Positions 53,930 to 62,849 of a DNA stretch of 64,000 nucleotides are shown here, one piece after another. The stretch covers positions 124,001 to 188,000 of the forward strand of contig NZ_SIXF01000005.1 in NCBI RefSeq assembly GCF_004310665.1, written 5' to 3'. Made by a program: the position numbers and the translations under genes. Origin of the DNA: Pedobacter kyonggii. Its GTDB lineage: Bacteria; Bacteroidota; Bacteroidia; Sphingobacteriales; Sphingobacteriaceae. Numbering within the stretch: position 1 is the stretch's first letter; each line of letters begins with the position of its first letter. The notes under the pieces were generated by a model. It saw only the letters and a list, made by a program, of their open reading frames with translations. It searched no databases and was not told the origin of the DNA.

Positions 53930-55135
53930 TTAAGGTTGTTGATATTCAGTACTAGAGAAAAGAGGCTTCCCAGCTAACTTTTTAAGCGGTAATTTTTTTC
54001 CATAGCTTAACTGACGCCAGATCCATTCAATGGGGCCATAATTATACCTGGAAAGCCACCATTTGCTAAAGAAAACCTGCAGTCTGTAAATAATAATTGC
54101 CAATATTAAATAAAAGCCTATTGGCATTGACGTCCAAATACCAAGACCAAAGCCCGAAAAAATAAGCAGGCCTATCAGGTTTTGTGCCATATAATTGGTC
54201 AGGGTCATTTTACCCATAATAGCCAAACTACCAAAAAAAGTTTTGCATCGCTCTGAAATGTACAGCCAGCAAATGGCGCTGGAAATAAATAACATGGTGC
54301 TTAAAATTAGCCAATAACGTATGTTATAATAATCCTTAACGTTCCACTTTAATTTGTCGATAATAGGGAAATAGGCAGAAAGTACTAGGGTAACAGCCAA
54401 TGAAATCCAAAACATTTTTTTTACCAGTTTTATTTTTGTTGGAAATGCATTAAAGAAATTGATCTTGTACAGGCTAAAACCCCATAAAAAACAACAGAAC
54501 ATTACAACATGTACCGTATATAAGTACGGCTTACTGATCATTTGGGCAACATAGGTGCCTTTTAGCCCGAAGTACAGTACGTCGACCAGATAATTGCTCC
54601 TGTAGAGGTAAAATAGTTTTGTGATATCCTCACGGCCAGTGTCGTGCAGCGAGTTGATAAAAGCACTTAGTGCCGGGATAATCAACAAGAGCACCAAGCT
54701 TACCACAAAAGTGGTTTTGGCTGAGCTTCGATAGAAAAATAACAGTAACATCCCCAAAATGGCATAATCTTTTAGAATGTCGCCAAAAAACAATGCGCTA
54801 TTAATTAATGCGAGCACCAGCAACCAGAACATACGGCGCATAAAAAAAGTATAGGGATTCTTTCCCTTAGTGCTAATGTTATTCATTAAAACAGCAAAAC
54901 CATAACCAAAGAGCAGGCTCAGCATTGTCCACGATTTGGCTGCAAAAACTGTTTTTGAGAAATACATCAAGCCGTCGGTTAAACTATCGGGCTTAAAGAG
55001 AACAGGGTCTTTATCCAGTACAAAAAAATCATAATAATTCATCAAAACAACACCCAAAAGTGCCCAGCCTCTAAGTATATCAATAATCATAGTGCGCTGA
55101 TTGAGTTGAATAGGTTGGCTTGACAAGTTATTCAT
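53930..55135 (-). CDS. DUF418-type integral membrane protein
   Basis: 401 aa from the ATG at 55135 (MNNLSSQPIQLNQRTM); an upstream extension lacks similarity. About 8-10 helices. The blocks IIDILRGWALLGVVLMN and TNYMAQNLIGLLIFSGFGLG are those of the DUF418/YeiB-like membrane acyltransferase relatives. Function unknown. The stop codon lies close to the second copy of the 14-bp repeat flanking the GxxExxY gene. Confidence 0.85.
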   Translation of the reverse strand: MNNLSSQPIQLNQRTMIIDILRGWALLGVVLMNYYDFFVLDKDPVLFKPDSLTDGLMYFSKTVFAAKSWTMLSLLFGYGFAVLMNNISTKGKNPYTFFMRRMFWLLVLALINSALFFGDILKDYAILGMLLLFFYRSSAKTTFVVSLVLLLIIPALSAFINSLHDTGREDITKLFYLYRSNYLVDVLYFGLKGTYVAQMISKPYLYTVHVVMFCCFLWGFSLYKINFFNAFPTKIKLVKKMFWISLAVTLVLSAYFPIIDKLKWNVKDYYNIRYWLILSTMLFISSAICWLYISERCKTFFGSLAIMGKMTLTNYMAQNLIGLLIFSGFGLGIWTSMPIGFYLILAIIIYRLQVFFSKWWLSRYNYGPIEWIWRQLSYGKKLPLKKLAGKPLFSSTEYQQP

Positions 55136-55214
55136 AGAGTAGGGATTAATTAGAATGTAGGATAGAATGTTTTTAGACTTAATAGTCCTCGTTGCAAACA
55201 AGGACAATGAAAGT

Positions 55215-55250
55215 AAAAAGAGGATACCATTTCTGATATCCCCTTTTTTT
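55215..55250 (-). terminator. Rho-independent terminator of the DUF885 gene
   Basis: AAAAAG-A-GGATA pairs with TATCC-C-CTTTTT around an 11-nt loop. It reaches the stop codon of the DUF885 gene and would end that transcript (- strand). Confidence 0.7.
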
Positions 55251-57027
55251 ACTTCTGACTTGCTGCCCAGGCATTCATCTTCGCTTCAAAAACAGACAAT
55301 GGGAACGATCCATCTTTTAAAACTGCAGTATGAAAAGCCGCCAGTTTAAATTTCGGACCTAATTCTTTCTCATATTTGGTTCTCAGTTCTCTTATTTTCA
55401 TGGCACCAGTTTTATAACCTAAAGCTTGTGCAGGTATACCCATATAACGTTCAATTTCTGCTGTTGCACCTTCAGTGCTGATGGCTTCATTGTCTGTCAT
55501 GTATTTTATGGCCTCTTCTCTGCTCATATTTTTTGTATGGATGGCCACATCAACCACTAAACGGATGGCCCTGTGCATTTCATCGCCTAAAGCGCCCATA
55601 TGCTGGTAAGGATCTTGGTATAGGCCAAGTTCTTTACCCAACGACTCGCAATATAATGCCCAACCTTCTACATAAGCATTATGTCCGCCAAAACGGCGGA
55701 AATTAGGAAGCAACTTATTTTCCTGGGTTAAAGAAATCTGATAATGGTGACCTGGAATTGCCTCATGAAGAAAAAGAGATTCCATACCCGAAGTAGTGTT
55801 AAATGTTTTAGCATCTAAAATTGGCACATAAAAGATTCCGGGGCGTGATCCGTCTGCTGAACCCTGATTGTACTCGGCACTGGCCGATGCTGCTCTGAAA
55901 GCTTCTGTTTGGCGGATTTCGAAAGGTGTTTTAGGTTCAACATCAAACATCTTCTTCAAATTGGGTTTCATCCGCTGGTGGATATTCTCGAAGGCAGCTA
56001 AAACTTCTTTTGGTGTTTTATAAGGCATGAATTTTTTATCCGTTTTCATGTATTCGAAAAAAGCCTTCAAATCACCCTTAAAGCCAACTAAGTTTTTGAT
56101 GCTGTCCATTTGGCCTTTAATACGGGCAACCTCTTTTAAACCTGTTTGATAAATCTCCTCGGGTGTTTTATTGGTGGTAGTTTGTTGTTTAACCAGATAA
56201 GTGTACCAGGCTAAACCACCTGGCATGGCAGAATAGCCAGAGGTAGTTCTTGTTTTTGGCAGATATTCGTTCTGCAAGTAATCGCCCAATTTTTTATAGG
56301 TAGGAACAATTACTTTAGTGATCGAATTGCGGTAGGCTTCTGTTAACTTTTGTTTATCAGCTGCAGAAAAACTTGCAGGCATTAATTTGATTGGCCCATA
56401 AAACAAACTCTCTTCGGGTGTAGCCACAACCATACTCTGCATCTGGGGGATCATTTTAATCACCAATGCTTTTGGCAATACAATACCGGCGGCAGCACCT
56501 TTTTTAAAATTGCCAATGGCGGTATCGGCCCATACCGAAAATGCATCAACACGTTTTAACCAATCTTCATAATTTTTTACGGTTTTAAAAGGCTGGATGC
56601 CGGTTCCAGAACCAAACTGGCCAATGGTTAAAGGCAAAGCAAACATCTGGTTAAACGGCAGGTATTCGAAATGATACTTAAACCCTTCCATATTAATATC
56701 CAACTGATCTTTTAAATAATCGAAAGATAATTTGTCGTTTGCACTTAGACTTTCTCTATCGTATTTGCCCAGGCTATCTAGATAGCGTTCGTTATAGCTT
56801 TTAAACTCTTTTATATAAGCTTGCGATCCGTCATTTGCCAAAAGATCGTTATAACGTTGATCTCCGATGTAAGTAGCGCTTAAAGGATTTAATTTTAATC
56901 CATCCTGATAATATTGCTCGCAAAGGGCCGAAAAGGCTTTGTTTTCTGCGGCATTATCAGAACTGTTTTTTTGCTTACAGGCAAGCATTGCAGTAATACA
57001 GACAGCAAAAAGAAATATCTTTTTCAT
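55249..57027 (-). CDS. DUF885 family metallopeptidase-like lipoprotein
   Basis: 592 aa, lipoprotein signal ending CITAMLACKQK. The domain contains the metal motif HEAIPGHHYQ near 405 and later EGWALYCESLG; both belong to DUF885, a gluzincin-like peptidase family (M32/S41-related fold, function unproven). Probably a periplasmic or surface peptidase. Transcribed alone upstream of pdhC on the - strand. Confidence 0.9.
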   Translation of the reverse strand: MKKIFLFAVCITAMLACKQKNSSDNAAENKAFSALCEQYYQDGLKLNPLSATYIGDQRYNDLLANDGSQAYIKEFKSYNERYLDSLGKYDRESLSANDKLSFDYLKDQLDINMEGFKYHFEYLPFNQMFALPLTIGQFGSGTGIQPFKTVKNYEDWLKRVDAFSVWADTAIGNFKKGAAAGIVLPKALVIKMIPQMQSMVVATPEESLFYGPIKLMPASFSAADKQKLTEAYRNSITKVIVPTYKKLGDYLQNEYLPKTRTTSGYSAMPGGLAWYTYLVKQQTTTNKTPEEIYQTGLKEVARIKGQMDSIKNLVGFKGDLKAFFEYMKTDKKFMPYKTPKEVLAAFENIHQRMKPNLKKMFDVEPKTPFEIRQTEAFRAASASAEYNQGSADGSRPGIFYVPILDAKTFNTTSGMESLFLHEAIPGHHYQISLTQENKLLPNFRRFGGHNAYVEGWALYCESLGKELGLYQDPYQHMGALGDEMHRAIRLVVDVAIHTKNMSREEAIKYMTDNEAISTEGATAEIERYMGIPAQALGYKTGAMKIRELRTKYEKELGPKFKLAAFHTAVLKDGSFPLSVFEAKMNAWAASQK

Positions 57028-57094
57028 TTATTTTGGGTTAAGGTTCTAATCAAAAATAGGAAATTAAGTCGCCATTTACGAAAAGCCTTAAACG

Positions 57095-57123
57095 CAAAAA
57101 AGCCATCCTAAAGAATGGCTTTT
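57095..57123 (-). terminator. Rho-independent terminator of the pdh genes
   Basis: AAAAGCCAT pairs perfectly with ATGGCTTTT around CCTAAAGA, with a T run in the - direction, 45 nt after the E2 stop codon. A half-element CCTTCGACAAGCTCAGAATGACA (57134-57159 region) lies between. Confidence 0.85.
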
Positions 57124-57168
57124 AAATTTTATAATGAGATCCTTCGACAAGCTCAGAATGACAAAGTA

Positions 57169-58845
57169 TTATGCTAATAACCTGATTGGCTCTTCTAATA
57201 AACCTTTTAATGTTTGTAAGAACTGTGCTCCGGTTGCGCCATCAACCACACGGTGATCGCAACCTAAAGTCAATTTCATTACGTTACCAGGAACAACAGC
57301 GCCGTTTTTAACCACTGGAACTTGTTGTATAGCACCTACTGATAAAATTGCACCATCAGGAGAGTTGATAATTGAAGTAAATTCATCAATACCAAACATA
57401 CCTAAATTAGATACGGTGAAAGTAGAACCTTCCCAATCTGCTGGCTGTAATTTTTTAGCTTTTGCTTTACCACCAAAATCTTTTACCTCTGCAGAGATGT
57501 GTGATAAAGATTTGCCATCAGCGAAACGCACTACCGGTACCAATAAACCATCTTCAACAGCCATTGCTACACCAATGTTGGTATGTTCGTTAAATCTGAT
57601 TTTATCGCCACCCCATGATGAGTTAACAGCTGGGTGTTTTTTCAATGCAACAGCAACCGCTTTAATTACGATATCGTTGAAAGAAACCTTAACAGGAGCA
57701 ACTGCATTGATTGCCGTACGGGCAGCCATTGCGTTGTCCATATCAATACTGATGGTTAAATAGAAATGTGGCGCTGTAAATAAACTTTCTGCTAAACGTT
57801 TTGCAATTACTTTACGCATCTGCGAAACCGGAGCTTCCGTAAATTTAACTTCACCAACAAACTGAGGAATAACTGGTGCTGGTGCTGCAGCTTTCTCTCC
57901 AGCCGGAGCTGATGCAGATTCTGCTTTTGCTGGCGCTGCACTTGGTTTAAAGTTTTCGATATCTTTTTTAATGATACGGCCACCTTCTGCGCTACCCGCA
58001 ACCTGTGCTAAATCGATCCCTTTATCTTTAGCTATTTTCTTAGCCAAAGGAGATGCTTTAACGCGGCTATCGCTGTTGTCTGTAGTTGTACCACAAGATG
58101 AAGTTCTTGGTGTTTCAATTTCAGCAACATTTGCAGATTTTTCTTCTTTAGGTGCTTCAGCACTTTCAGCTTTTGGAGCCGGGGCTGAGCCGCCTGCTAA
58201 AATTCCGCTCACATCAGTACCTTCTGGACCAACGATAGCAATAATTCCGTTTACTTTTGCAGCAGCGCCTTTCTCTACACCAATGTGTAATAAAGTTCCG
58301 GTTGCATAGCCCATTACTTCCATAGTCGCTTTATCAGTTTCTACATCAGCAAGAACATCATCATCTTTTACTTTATCGCCAACTTTTTTATGCCATTCGG
58401 CGATTACACCTTCGGTCATAGTATCGCTTAATAAAGGCATGCGGATAACCGTAACACCTTTTGCAGCTAATTCTTCTTCGCTTAAGCCACCACCCTGAGC
58501 TGGTGCTGCCTCTTCTTTTTTCTCTTCAGCTTTTGGGGCTTCGGTGCTTTCTGCTTTTGGGGCTTCTGCGCCTTTTTCAGCCTCTAACGCTGCTTTATAG
58601 TCTTCGCCTTCTTTACCAATAACGGCCATGATGGCATCAACAGGAACGGCTGATCCTTCTTCTACACCTATGTATAAAATCGTACCATCCCAATAAGATT
58701 CCATATCCATTGTTGCTTTGTCAGTTTCTACTTCTGCCAAAACATCGCCGCTTTTCACTTTATCGCCTACTTTTTTATGCCACTTTGCCAAAACCCCTTC
58801 GGTCATGGTGTCGCTCATTTTGGGCATTTTAATTACATCAGCCAT
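57169..58845 (-). CDS. pdhC: Pyruvate dehydrogenase E2 (dihydrolipoamide acetyltransferase)
   Basis: 558 aa. Two N-terminal lipoyl domains with lipoyl lysines Lys43 (ETDKATMDM) and Lys172 (ETDKATMEVM), each followed by an Ala/Glu/Lys/Pro linker. The E1/E3-binding domain lies about 265-300 (ASPLAKKIAKDKGIDL). The C-terminal catalytic domain carries His531 in DHRVVDG. It is the core of the complex and lies 29 nt after E1 alpha in a small operon. No E1 beta gene is in the window. Confidence 0.97.
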   Translation of the reverse strand: MADVIKMPKMSDTMTEGVLAKWHKKVGDKVKSGDVLAEVETDKATMDMESYWDGTILYIGVEEGSAVPVDAIMAVIGKEGEDYKAALEAEKGAEAPKAESTEAPKAEEKKEEAAPAQGGGLSEEELAAKGVTVIRMPLLSDTMTEGVIAEWHKKVGDKVKDDDVLADVETDKATMEVMGYATGTLLHIGVEKGAAAKVNGIIAIVGPEGTDVSGILAGGSAPAPKAESAEAPKEEKSANVAEIETPRTSSCGTTTDNSDSRVKASPLAKKIAKDKGIDLAQVAGSAEGGRIIKKDIENFKPSAAPAKAESASAPAGEKAAAPAPVIPQFVGEVKFTEAPVSQMRKVIAKRLAESLFTAPHFYLTISIDMDNAMAARTAINAVAPVKVSFNDIVIKAVAVALKKHPAVNSSWGGDKIRFNEHTNIGVAMAVEDGLLVPVVRFADGKSLSHISAEVKDFGGKAKAKKLQPADWEGSTFTVSNLGMFGIDEFTSIINSPDGAILSVGAIQQVPVVKNGAVVPGNVMKLTLGCDHRVVDGATGAQFLQTLKGLLEEPIRLLA

Positions 58846-58874
58846 TATATCTAATTAATTGAATCTTATTAATA

Positions 58875-59870
58875 TTAGTCCATTACGTAAGGGTAGTCCT
58901 GCTGCATATATACATCTTTGTATAATTCAGATGCATCAGGCCAAGGAGATTCTTCAGCAAATTTTACTGCTTGATCTACAATTGCTTTTACTTTAGCTTC
59001 TACTTCTTCAATCCAGGCTTGATCTGCATACTTTTCTTTAAGAATCGTTTCTCTTGCATGCTCAACTGGATCTTTTGCTTTATAATCTTCTAATTCTTCT
59101 TTGGTACGGTATTTTGCCGGATCTGACATTGAGTGACCACGGTAACGGTAAGTTCTCATTTCTAAGAAAGTAGGCCCTTCACCTTTACGTGCACGTTGGA
59201 TCGCTTCGTCCATTGCATTGTGAACAGCAACCGGATCCATACCATCAACTGGCGCACATGGCATATCAAAACCTAAACCTATTTTATAAATATCGGTCAT
59301 GTTAGTGGTACGTTGTACTGAGGTACCCATTGCATAACCATTGTTTTCGCAAACAAAAATAACAGGCAATTTCCAAAGCATGGCCATGTTAAAAGTTTCG
59401 TTTAATGCACCCTGGCGCACAGCACCATCGCCCATATAACAAATGTTAACATTATCAGTTCCTTTGTATTTTTCTGCAAAAGCAACGCCAGCACCTAATG
59501 GAATCTGACCGCCAACAATTGCATGACCACCGTAGAAGTTATGCTCTTTACTGAACATGTGCATTGAACCACCTTTACCTTTAGAGCAACCTGTAGCTTT
59601 ACCGTACATTTCTGCCATAATACTATCAGCACTAACTCCCAAAGCTAAGGCATGAGCATGATCACGGTATGTTGTAATCATTGAATCACCTTTTTGCATT
59701 GCAGATATTGCACCTGCAACTACAGCTTCTTGTCCAATGTATAAATGACAAAAGCCACGTATTTTTTGTTGTCCGTATAACTGGCCAGTTTTTTCTTCGA
59801 ATTTGCGCATAAGCAACATCGACTCAAACCACTTTAACCAGGTATCTTTATTTATTTCTACTGCACTCAT
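58875..59870 (-). CDS. pdhA: Pyruvate dehydrogenase E1 component, alpha subunit
   Basis: 331 aa, thiamine diphosphate-binding subunit of the E1 decarboxylase. The ThDP/Mg motif GDGAVRQGALNE and the phosphorylation-loop-like block TYRYRGHSMSDPAKYR near 240 are diagnostic, together with GGHAIVGGQIPLGAG. It should pair with E1 beta, encoded elsewhere. It starts a two-gene pdhA-pdhC unit; a long AT-rich gap precedes it. Confidence 0.97.
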   Translation of the reverse strand: MSAVEINKDTWLKWFESMLLMRKFEEKTGQLYGQQKIRGFCHLYIGQEAVVAGAISAMQKGDSMITTYRDHAHALALGVSADSIMAEMYGKATGCSKGKGGSMHMFSKEHNFYGGHAIVGGQIPLGAGVAFAEKYKGTDNVNICYMGDGAVRQGALNETFNMAMLWKLPVIFVCENNGYAMGTSVQRTTNMTDIYKIGLGFDMPCAPVDGMDPVAVHNAMDEAIQRARKGEGPTFLEMRTYRYRGHSMSDPAKYRTKEELEDYKAKDPVEHARETILKEKYADQAWIEEVEAKVKAIVDQAVKFAEESPWPDASELYKDVYMQQDYPYVMD

Positions 59871-60365
59871 TTTAGGGTATTTGTTTTTTGCGACAGCAAA
59901 TCTAATTTTTTTATTGTAATTTTTGGCACTTTTTAGTGTAAAAACATCATAGTATAAGGGTTGTAATCAGATTTAACAGTTGTTTTACAATTAAATATAA
60001 ACCCTGGCTGCTGATATCGATTTAACAGCGATTTCTTATAATTAAATCAACACCCTTTATCATAATATGGAATCAATTTATTCTGAAATTTAATTCTGTA
60101 TATACGCTTATTCTCATAATTTAAAATAAAATCGAATTATTCCTGTTTAGTGTAATTAAGTAAATCGTTTTTTGAGAAAAGATGAGTTTTTAGGAGATGT
60201 TTATAACAAAAAATGATGGCGGAAAAACAAAAATGTTAATAACTTTCGTTTTTTAACGTTCAATATTTGGATAACATTTGTATAATTAATACTTTTGGCA
60301 ACCAACAATAAGCCCATGTGGTGTACGTTAATGTGTAAGTGAATACCCAAACATAACTGTATAAC
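59871..60365. other. AT-rich divergent intergenic region
   Basis: 495 nt between divergent pdhA and the NlpC/P60 gene, very AT-rich with no gene seen. The promoter for the right-hand gene is at 60266-60297. The sequence has runs of T and inverted AT stretches; nothing more can be supported. Confidence 0.6.
60266..60297 (+). promoter_or_regulatory. Bacteroidota-type promoter for NlpC/P60 gene
   Basis: TTTG at 60266-60269, a 20-nt spacer and TACTTTTG at 60290-60297 fit the -33/-7 consensus closely. The start codon is 69 nt downstream, giving a moderate leader. Confidence 0.65.
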
Positions 60366-60923
60366 ATGATTAAAAAAATTTTGTTTTCCACTCTAATTGC
60401 TATTTGCACGCTCTCTGCTGCATTTGCGCAAACAAAAACAAAAGAATCTGGTAAAGAATTAAATGATCCCGACAACCTAGCATCTCAGTATTTTTCGCAG
60501 GTTATGGGGGTTGCTGTAGATGCAACTTCGAATTTAAAACTGTACAAGTTTATTTACGAATGGATCGGAACTCCTTATAGTTACGGTGGAAACACCAAAA
60601 GAGGCATTGATTGTTCGGCTTTCACTAAAGCGATTTACGATAAAGTTTTCAACACTACCATCAGAAGAAATTCTCGCGATATTTTTAGCATGGTAGATCC
60701 ATTGTCTAAAGAAGATTTAAAAGAGGGCGATTTAGTTTTCTTCAAGATTAAAAGCAGAAGTATTTCACATGTTGGTATTTACTTGGGCGATAACAGATTT
60801 GCACATGCATCAAGTTCTCGTGGTGTAGTAATCAGCAACCTTAACGAACCTTATTACAGCCGTTATTTTTACAAGGGTGGGCGTGTGTTAGAATCGTTCA
60901 AGAAAGAATTTACAGTAGAATAG
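60366..60923 (+). CDS. NlpC/P60 family cell-wall hydrolase
   Basis: 185 aa with a signal peptide (about 1-23, ending AFAQT). The catalytic Cys is in GIDCSAFTKAIYD and the His in ISHVGIYLGDNRFAHASS. It cleaves peptide cross-links in murein, presumably a gamma-D-Glu to meso-diaminopimelate bond. Transcribed alone from the promoter upstream, with its terminator just after. Confidence 0.94.
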   Translation: MIKKILFSTLIAICTLSAAFAQTKTKESGKELNDPDNLASQYFSQVMGVAVDATSNLKLYKFIYEWIGTPYSYGGNTKRGIDCSAFTKAIYDKVFNTTIRRNSRDIFSMVDPLSKEDLKEGDLVFFKIKSRSISHVGIYLGDNRFAHASSSRGVVISNLNEPYYSRYFYKGGRVLESFKKEFTVE

Positions 60924-60963
60924 ATCAGTTGGCACTTTTCAGTTAACAGTTAAAAACATACAC

Positions 60964-60996
60964 AATCCTCCTGAAGTAATTTTGGAGGATTTTTTA
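60964..60996 (+). terminator. Rho-independent terminator of NlpC/P60 gene
   Basis: AATCCTCC / GGAGGATT (perfect) with a 12-nt loop, then TTTTTA. It is 41 nt after the stop codon. Confidence 0.85.
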
Positions 60997-61100
60997 TTGA
61001 ACTAGCATTTTCTCTCAACCGATCGTCGTCCTGCCCCGAAACTTCTGGATCAGGATCTTTATAGTTGTTAGAAGAGGCCAAACAACCTGCAGAACATCTA

Positions 61101-62198
61101 ATGAAGCTTATTAATACAACTTTAATCTTACCTATTATCCTAATTGTTTTAATTAGCTGCACCAGTAATAATGCACAGATTACTGCCTCTGTAGCCAAAC
61201 AGGATACGGTGATCAGAAAAATAAAAGATACTATATCCATTACGGCTGTAGGCGATATTATGCTCGGCTCCGCTTTTCCATCTAAAACAAACCTCCCCCC
61301 TGATGATGCTGTAAACAGCTTCCAGGCGGTAGATAGTTTATTAAAAGGTGATATTGTTTTTGGGAACCTCGAAGGTTGTTTCCTTAACTCAGGCAATTCG
61401 AACAAATGTAATGGCATTAACCCGAATAACTGCTACGCTTTTAGAATGCCAGAGCGCTATGCCGGGATATACAAGGATGCAGGATTTAATGTTTTAAGCA
61501 TCGCCAATAACCATGTTGGTGATTTTGATGCCAGGGGAAGAAAAAATACAGCAAGGATTTTAGATTCGCTGCAGATCCATTATGCCGGACAAGTAAACAA
61601 ACCTTTTGAAGTTTTTGAAAAAGACAGTGTAAAGTACGGATTCTGTGCCTTCGCACCGAACGAGAATACAGTCTCAATTAATAAAATCGACAGTGCCAAG
61701 GCTTTGGTTGCCCGTTTAAAATTGATGGCGGATATTGTAATTGTTTCTTTTCATGGCGGTGGTGAAGGAGCAAGGTTTGAACATGTTCCCCGTAAGAACG
61801 AGATTTTTTATAAAGAGAACAGAGGTAATGTTTATGCCTTTGCACATGCTGTTATTGATGCCGGTGCGGATGTAGTGTTGGGGCATGGCCCGCATGTAAC
61901 CCGGGCTGTGGAAGTGTATAAAAATAAATTCATCGCTTACAGTTTAGGTAATTTTTGCACCTATGGTATGTTTAGCTTAAAAGGCAATAACGGTATTGCG
62001 CCCTTGCTTCAGCTAAAAATAAATGCGAGGGGCGATTTTCTATATGCAGATATCGTATCAGTTAAACAGGATAAGATTAACCGTTTAACCCTGGATGATA
62101 ATCATCGTGCCTTTAAACGGATTAAAGAATTGACAGATATTGATTTCATTGGCCATCAGCTAAAATTCGCTGATAACAGGATCAGTTTAAAAGATTAA
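61101..62198 (+). CDS. CapA-like (PGA_cap) metallophosphatase-fold lipoprotein
   Basis: 365 aa from the ATG at 61101, which gives the lipoprotein signal MKLINTTLILP...LISC. The domain has AVGDIMLGSAFP, NVLSIANNHVGDFDARG, VSFHGGGEGARFEHVP and VLGHGPHVTRAVE, the pattern of CapA (poly-gamma-glutamate capsule) proteins. Without capBC nearby it is more probably an outer-membrane phosphatase-fold enzyme of unknown substrate. Small genes follow on the same strand. Confidence 0.9.
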   Translation: MKLINTTLILPIILIVLISCTSNNAQITASVAKQDTVIRKIKDTISITAVGDIMLGSAFPSKTNLPPDDAVNSFQAVDSLLKGDIVFGNLEGCFLNSGNSNKCNGINPNNCYAFRMPERYAGIYKDAGFNVLSIANNHVGDFDARGRKNTARILDSLQIHYAGQVNKPFEVFEKDSVKYGFCAFAPNENTVSINKIDSAKALVARLKLMADIVIVSFHGGGEGARFEHVPRKNEIFYKENRGNVYAFAHAVIDAGADVVLGHGPHVTRAVEVYKNKFIAYSLGNFCTYGMFSLKGNNGIAPLLQLKINARGDFLYADIVSVKQDKINRLTLDDNHRAFKRIKELTDIDFIGHQLKFADNRISLKD

Positions 62199-62242
62199 TC
62201 TTCTGCGACATCAATCTCAATTTATTTCAGAATATTTGCCTT

Positions 62243-62425
62243 ATGAAAAAAGGATTAATACTTCATTATATTATAGGTATTGCAGCTGCAATTTTAGTAT
62301 TGGCAGCAGCCTACTATATCAACCAAAATCCCGAGAACCTGTTGTCTGCAGGAATTATAATCCTGGCGGGCTGCCTGGTTGCTTTTAGCCAGTACCAAAT
62401 CATCAAACACAAAAAGAAGCAATAG
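62243..62425 (+). CDS. Small membrane protein, 60 aa
   Basis: Two hydrophobic segments (about 6-24 and 33-51) and a Lys-rich tail HKKKQ. It lies 44 nt after capA-like. No family recognised. The stop codon is separated by one base from the next ATG. Confidence 0.6.
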   Translation: MKKGLILHYIIGIAAAILVLAAAYYINQNPENLLSAGIIILAGCLVAFSQYQIIKHKKKQ

Positions 62426-62426
62426 T

Positions 62427-62549
62427 ATGATGACAACTGTTGTCCACGCTACAAAGGCTAATAATTTTAAAGACGGCTATCTTGGTCTGGCCATCGGGGC
62501 AGCTATAGTACTCTTTCTGCTGTCCAGAAAGTTTAGAAGGAAGGCTTAA
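62427..62549 (+). CDS. 40-aa single-helix membrane peptide
   Basis: Begins MMTTVVHATKANNFKDGYLG, then a hydrophobic helix (about 18-33, LGLAIGAAIVLFLLS) and a basic tail RKFRRKA. It starts 1 nt after the stop of the preceding small gene, which suggests coupled translation. No known family; a short coding call on structure and coupling only. Confidence 0.5.
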   Translation: MMTTVVHATKANNFKDGYLGLAIGAAIVLFLLSRKFRRKA

Positions 62550-62550
62550 A

Positions 62551-62736
62551 CTAACTCTCATCTTTCGTATTCTTTACCAGGCCAATGCCCGAGACAAAGA
62601 ATATAAGTCCGATAATGCCATAAACCATTAATCCCCTAGTATTTTCGCTATGGCTTACAAAGCCATAGCCTGCGTATATCAATCCAATTATACCAAGTAC
62701 GGTTAATATGGTTCCAAAAGTGCGTTTTACATTCAT
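62551..62736 (-). CDS. Small membrane protein, 61 aa
   Basis: Two hydrophobic segments (about 7-25 and 34-51), then KNTKDES. It begins 1 nt beyond the 40-aa peptide's stop on the opposite strand, so they converge tail to tail. Similar small two-helix proteins are common here; function unknown. Confidence 0.6.
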   Translation of the reverse strand: MNVKRTFGTILTVLGIIGLIYAGYGFVSHSENTRGLMVYGIIGLIFFVSGIGLVKNTKDES

Positions 62737-62793
62737 AGGGTTGTTATTTAATAAGATAAAGACAAAATATTATCGATTTTGTTTTAAGGAAAC

Positions 62794-62830
62794 AAAGAAG
62801 CCCATCTCATTAACTGAAATGGGCTTCTTT
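62794..62830. terminator. Strong bidirectional terminator
   Basis: AAAGAAGCCCAT pairs perfectly with ATGGGCTTCTTT (12 bp) around a 13-nt loop. It ends the M13 peptidase transcript on the - strand, 19 nt after its stop codon. Confidence 0.8.
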
Positions 62831-62849
62831 TATTAGATGAAAGAACCGT

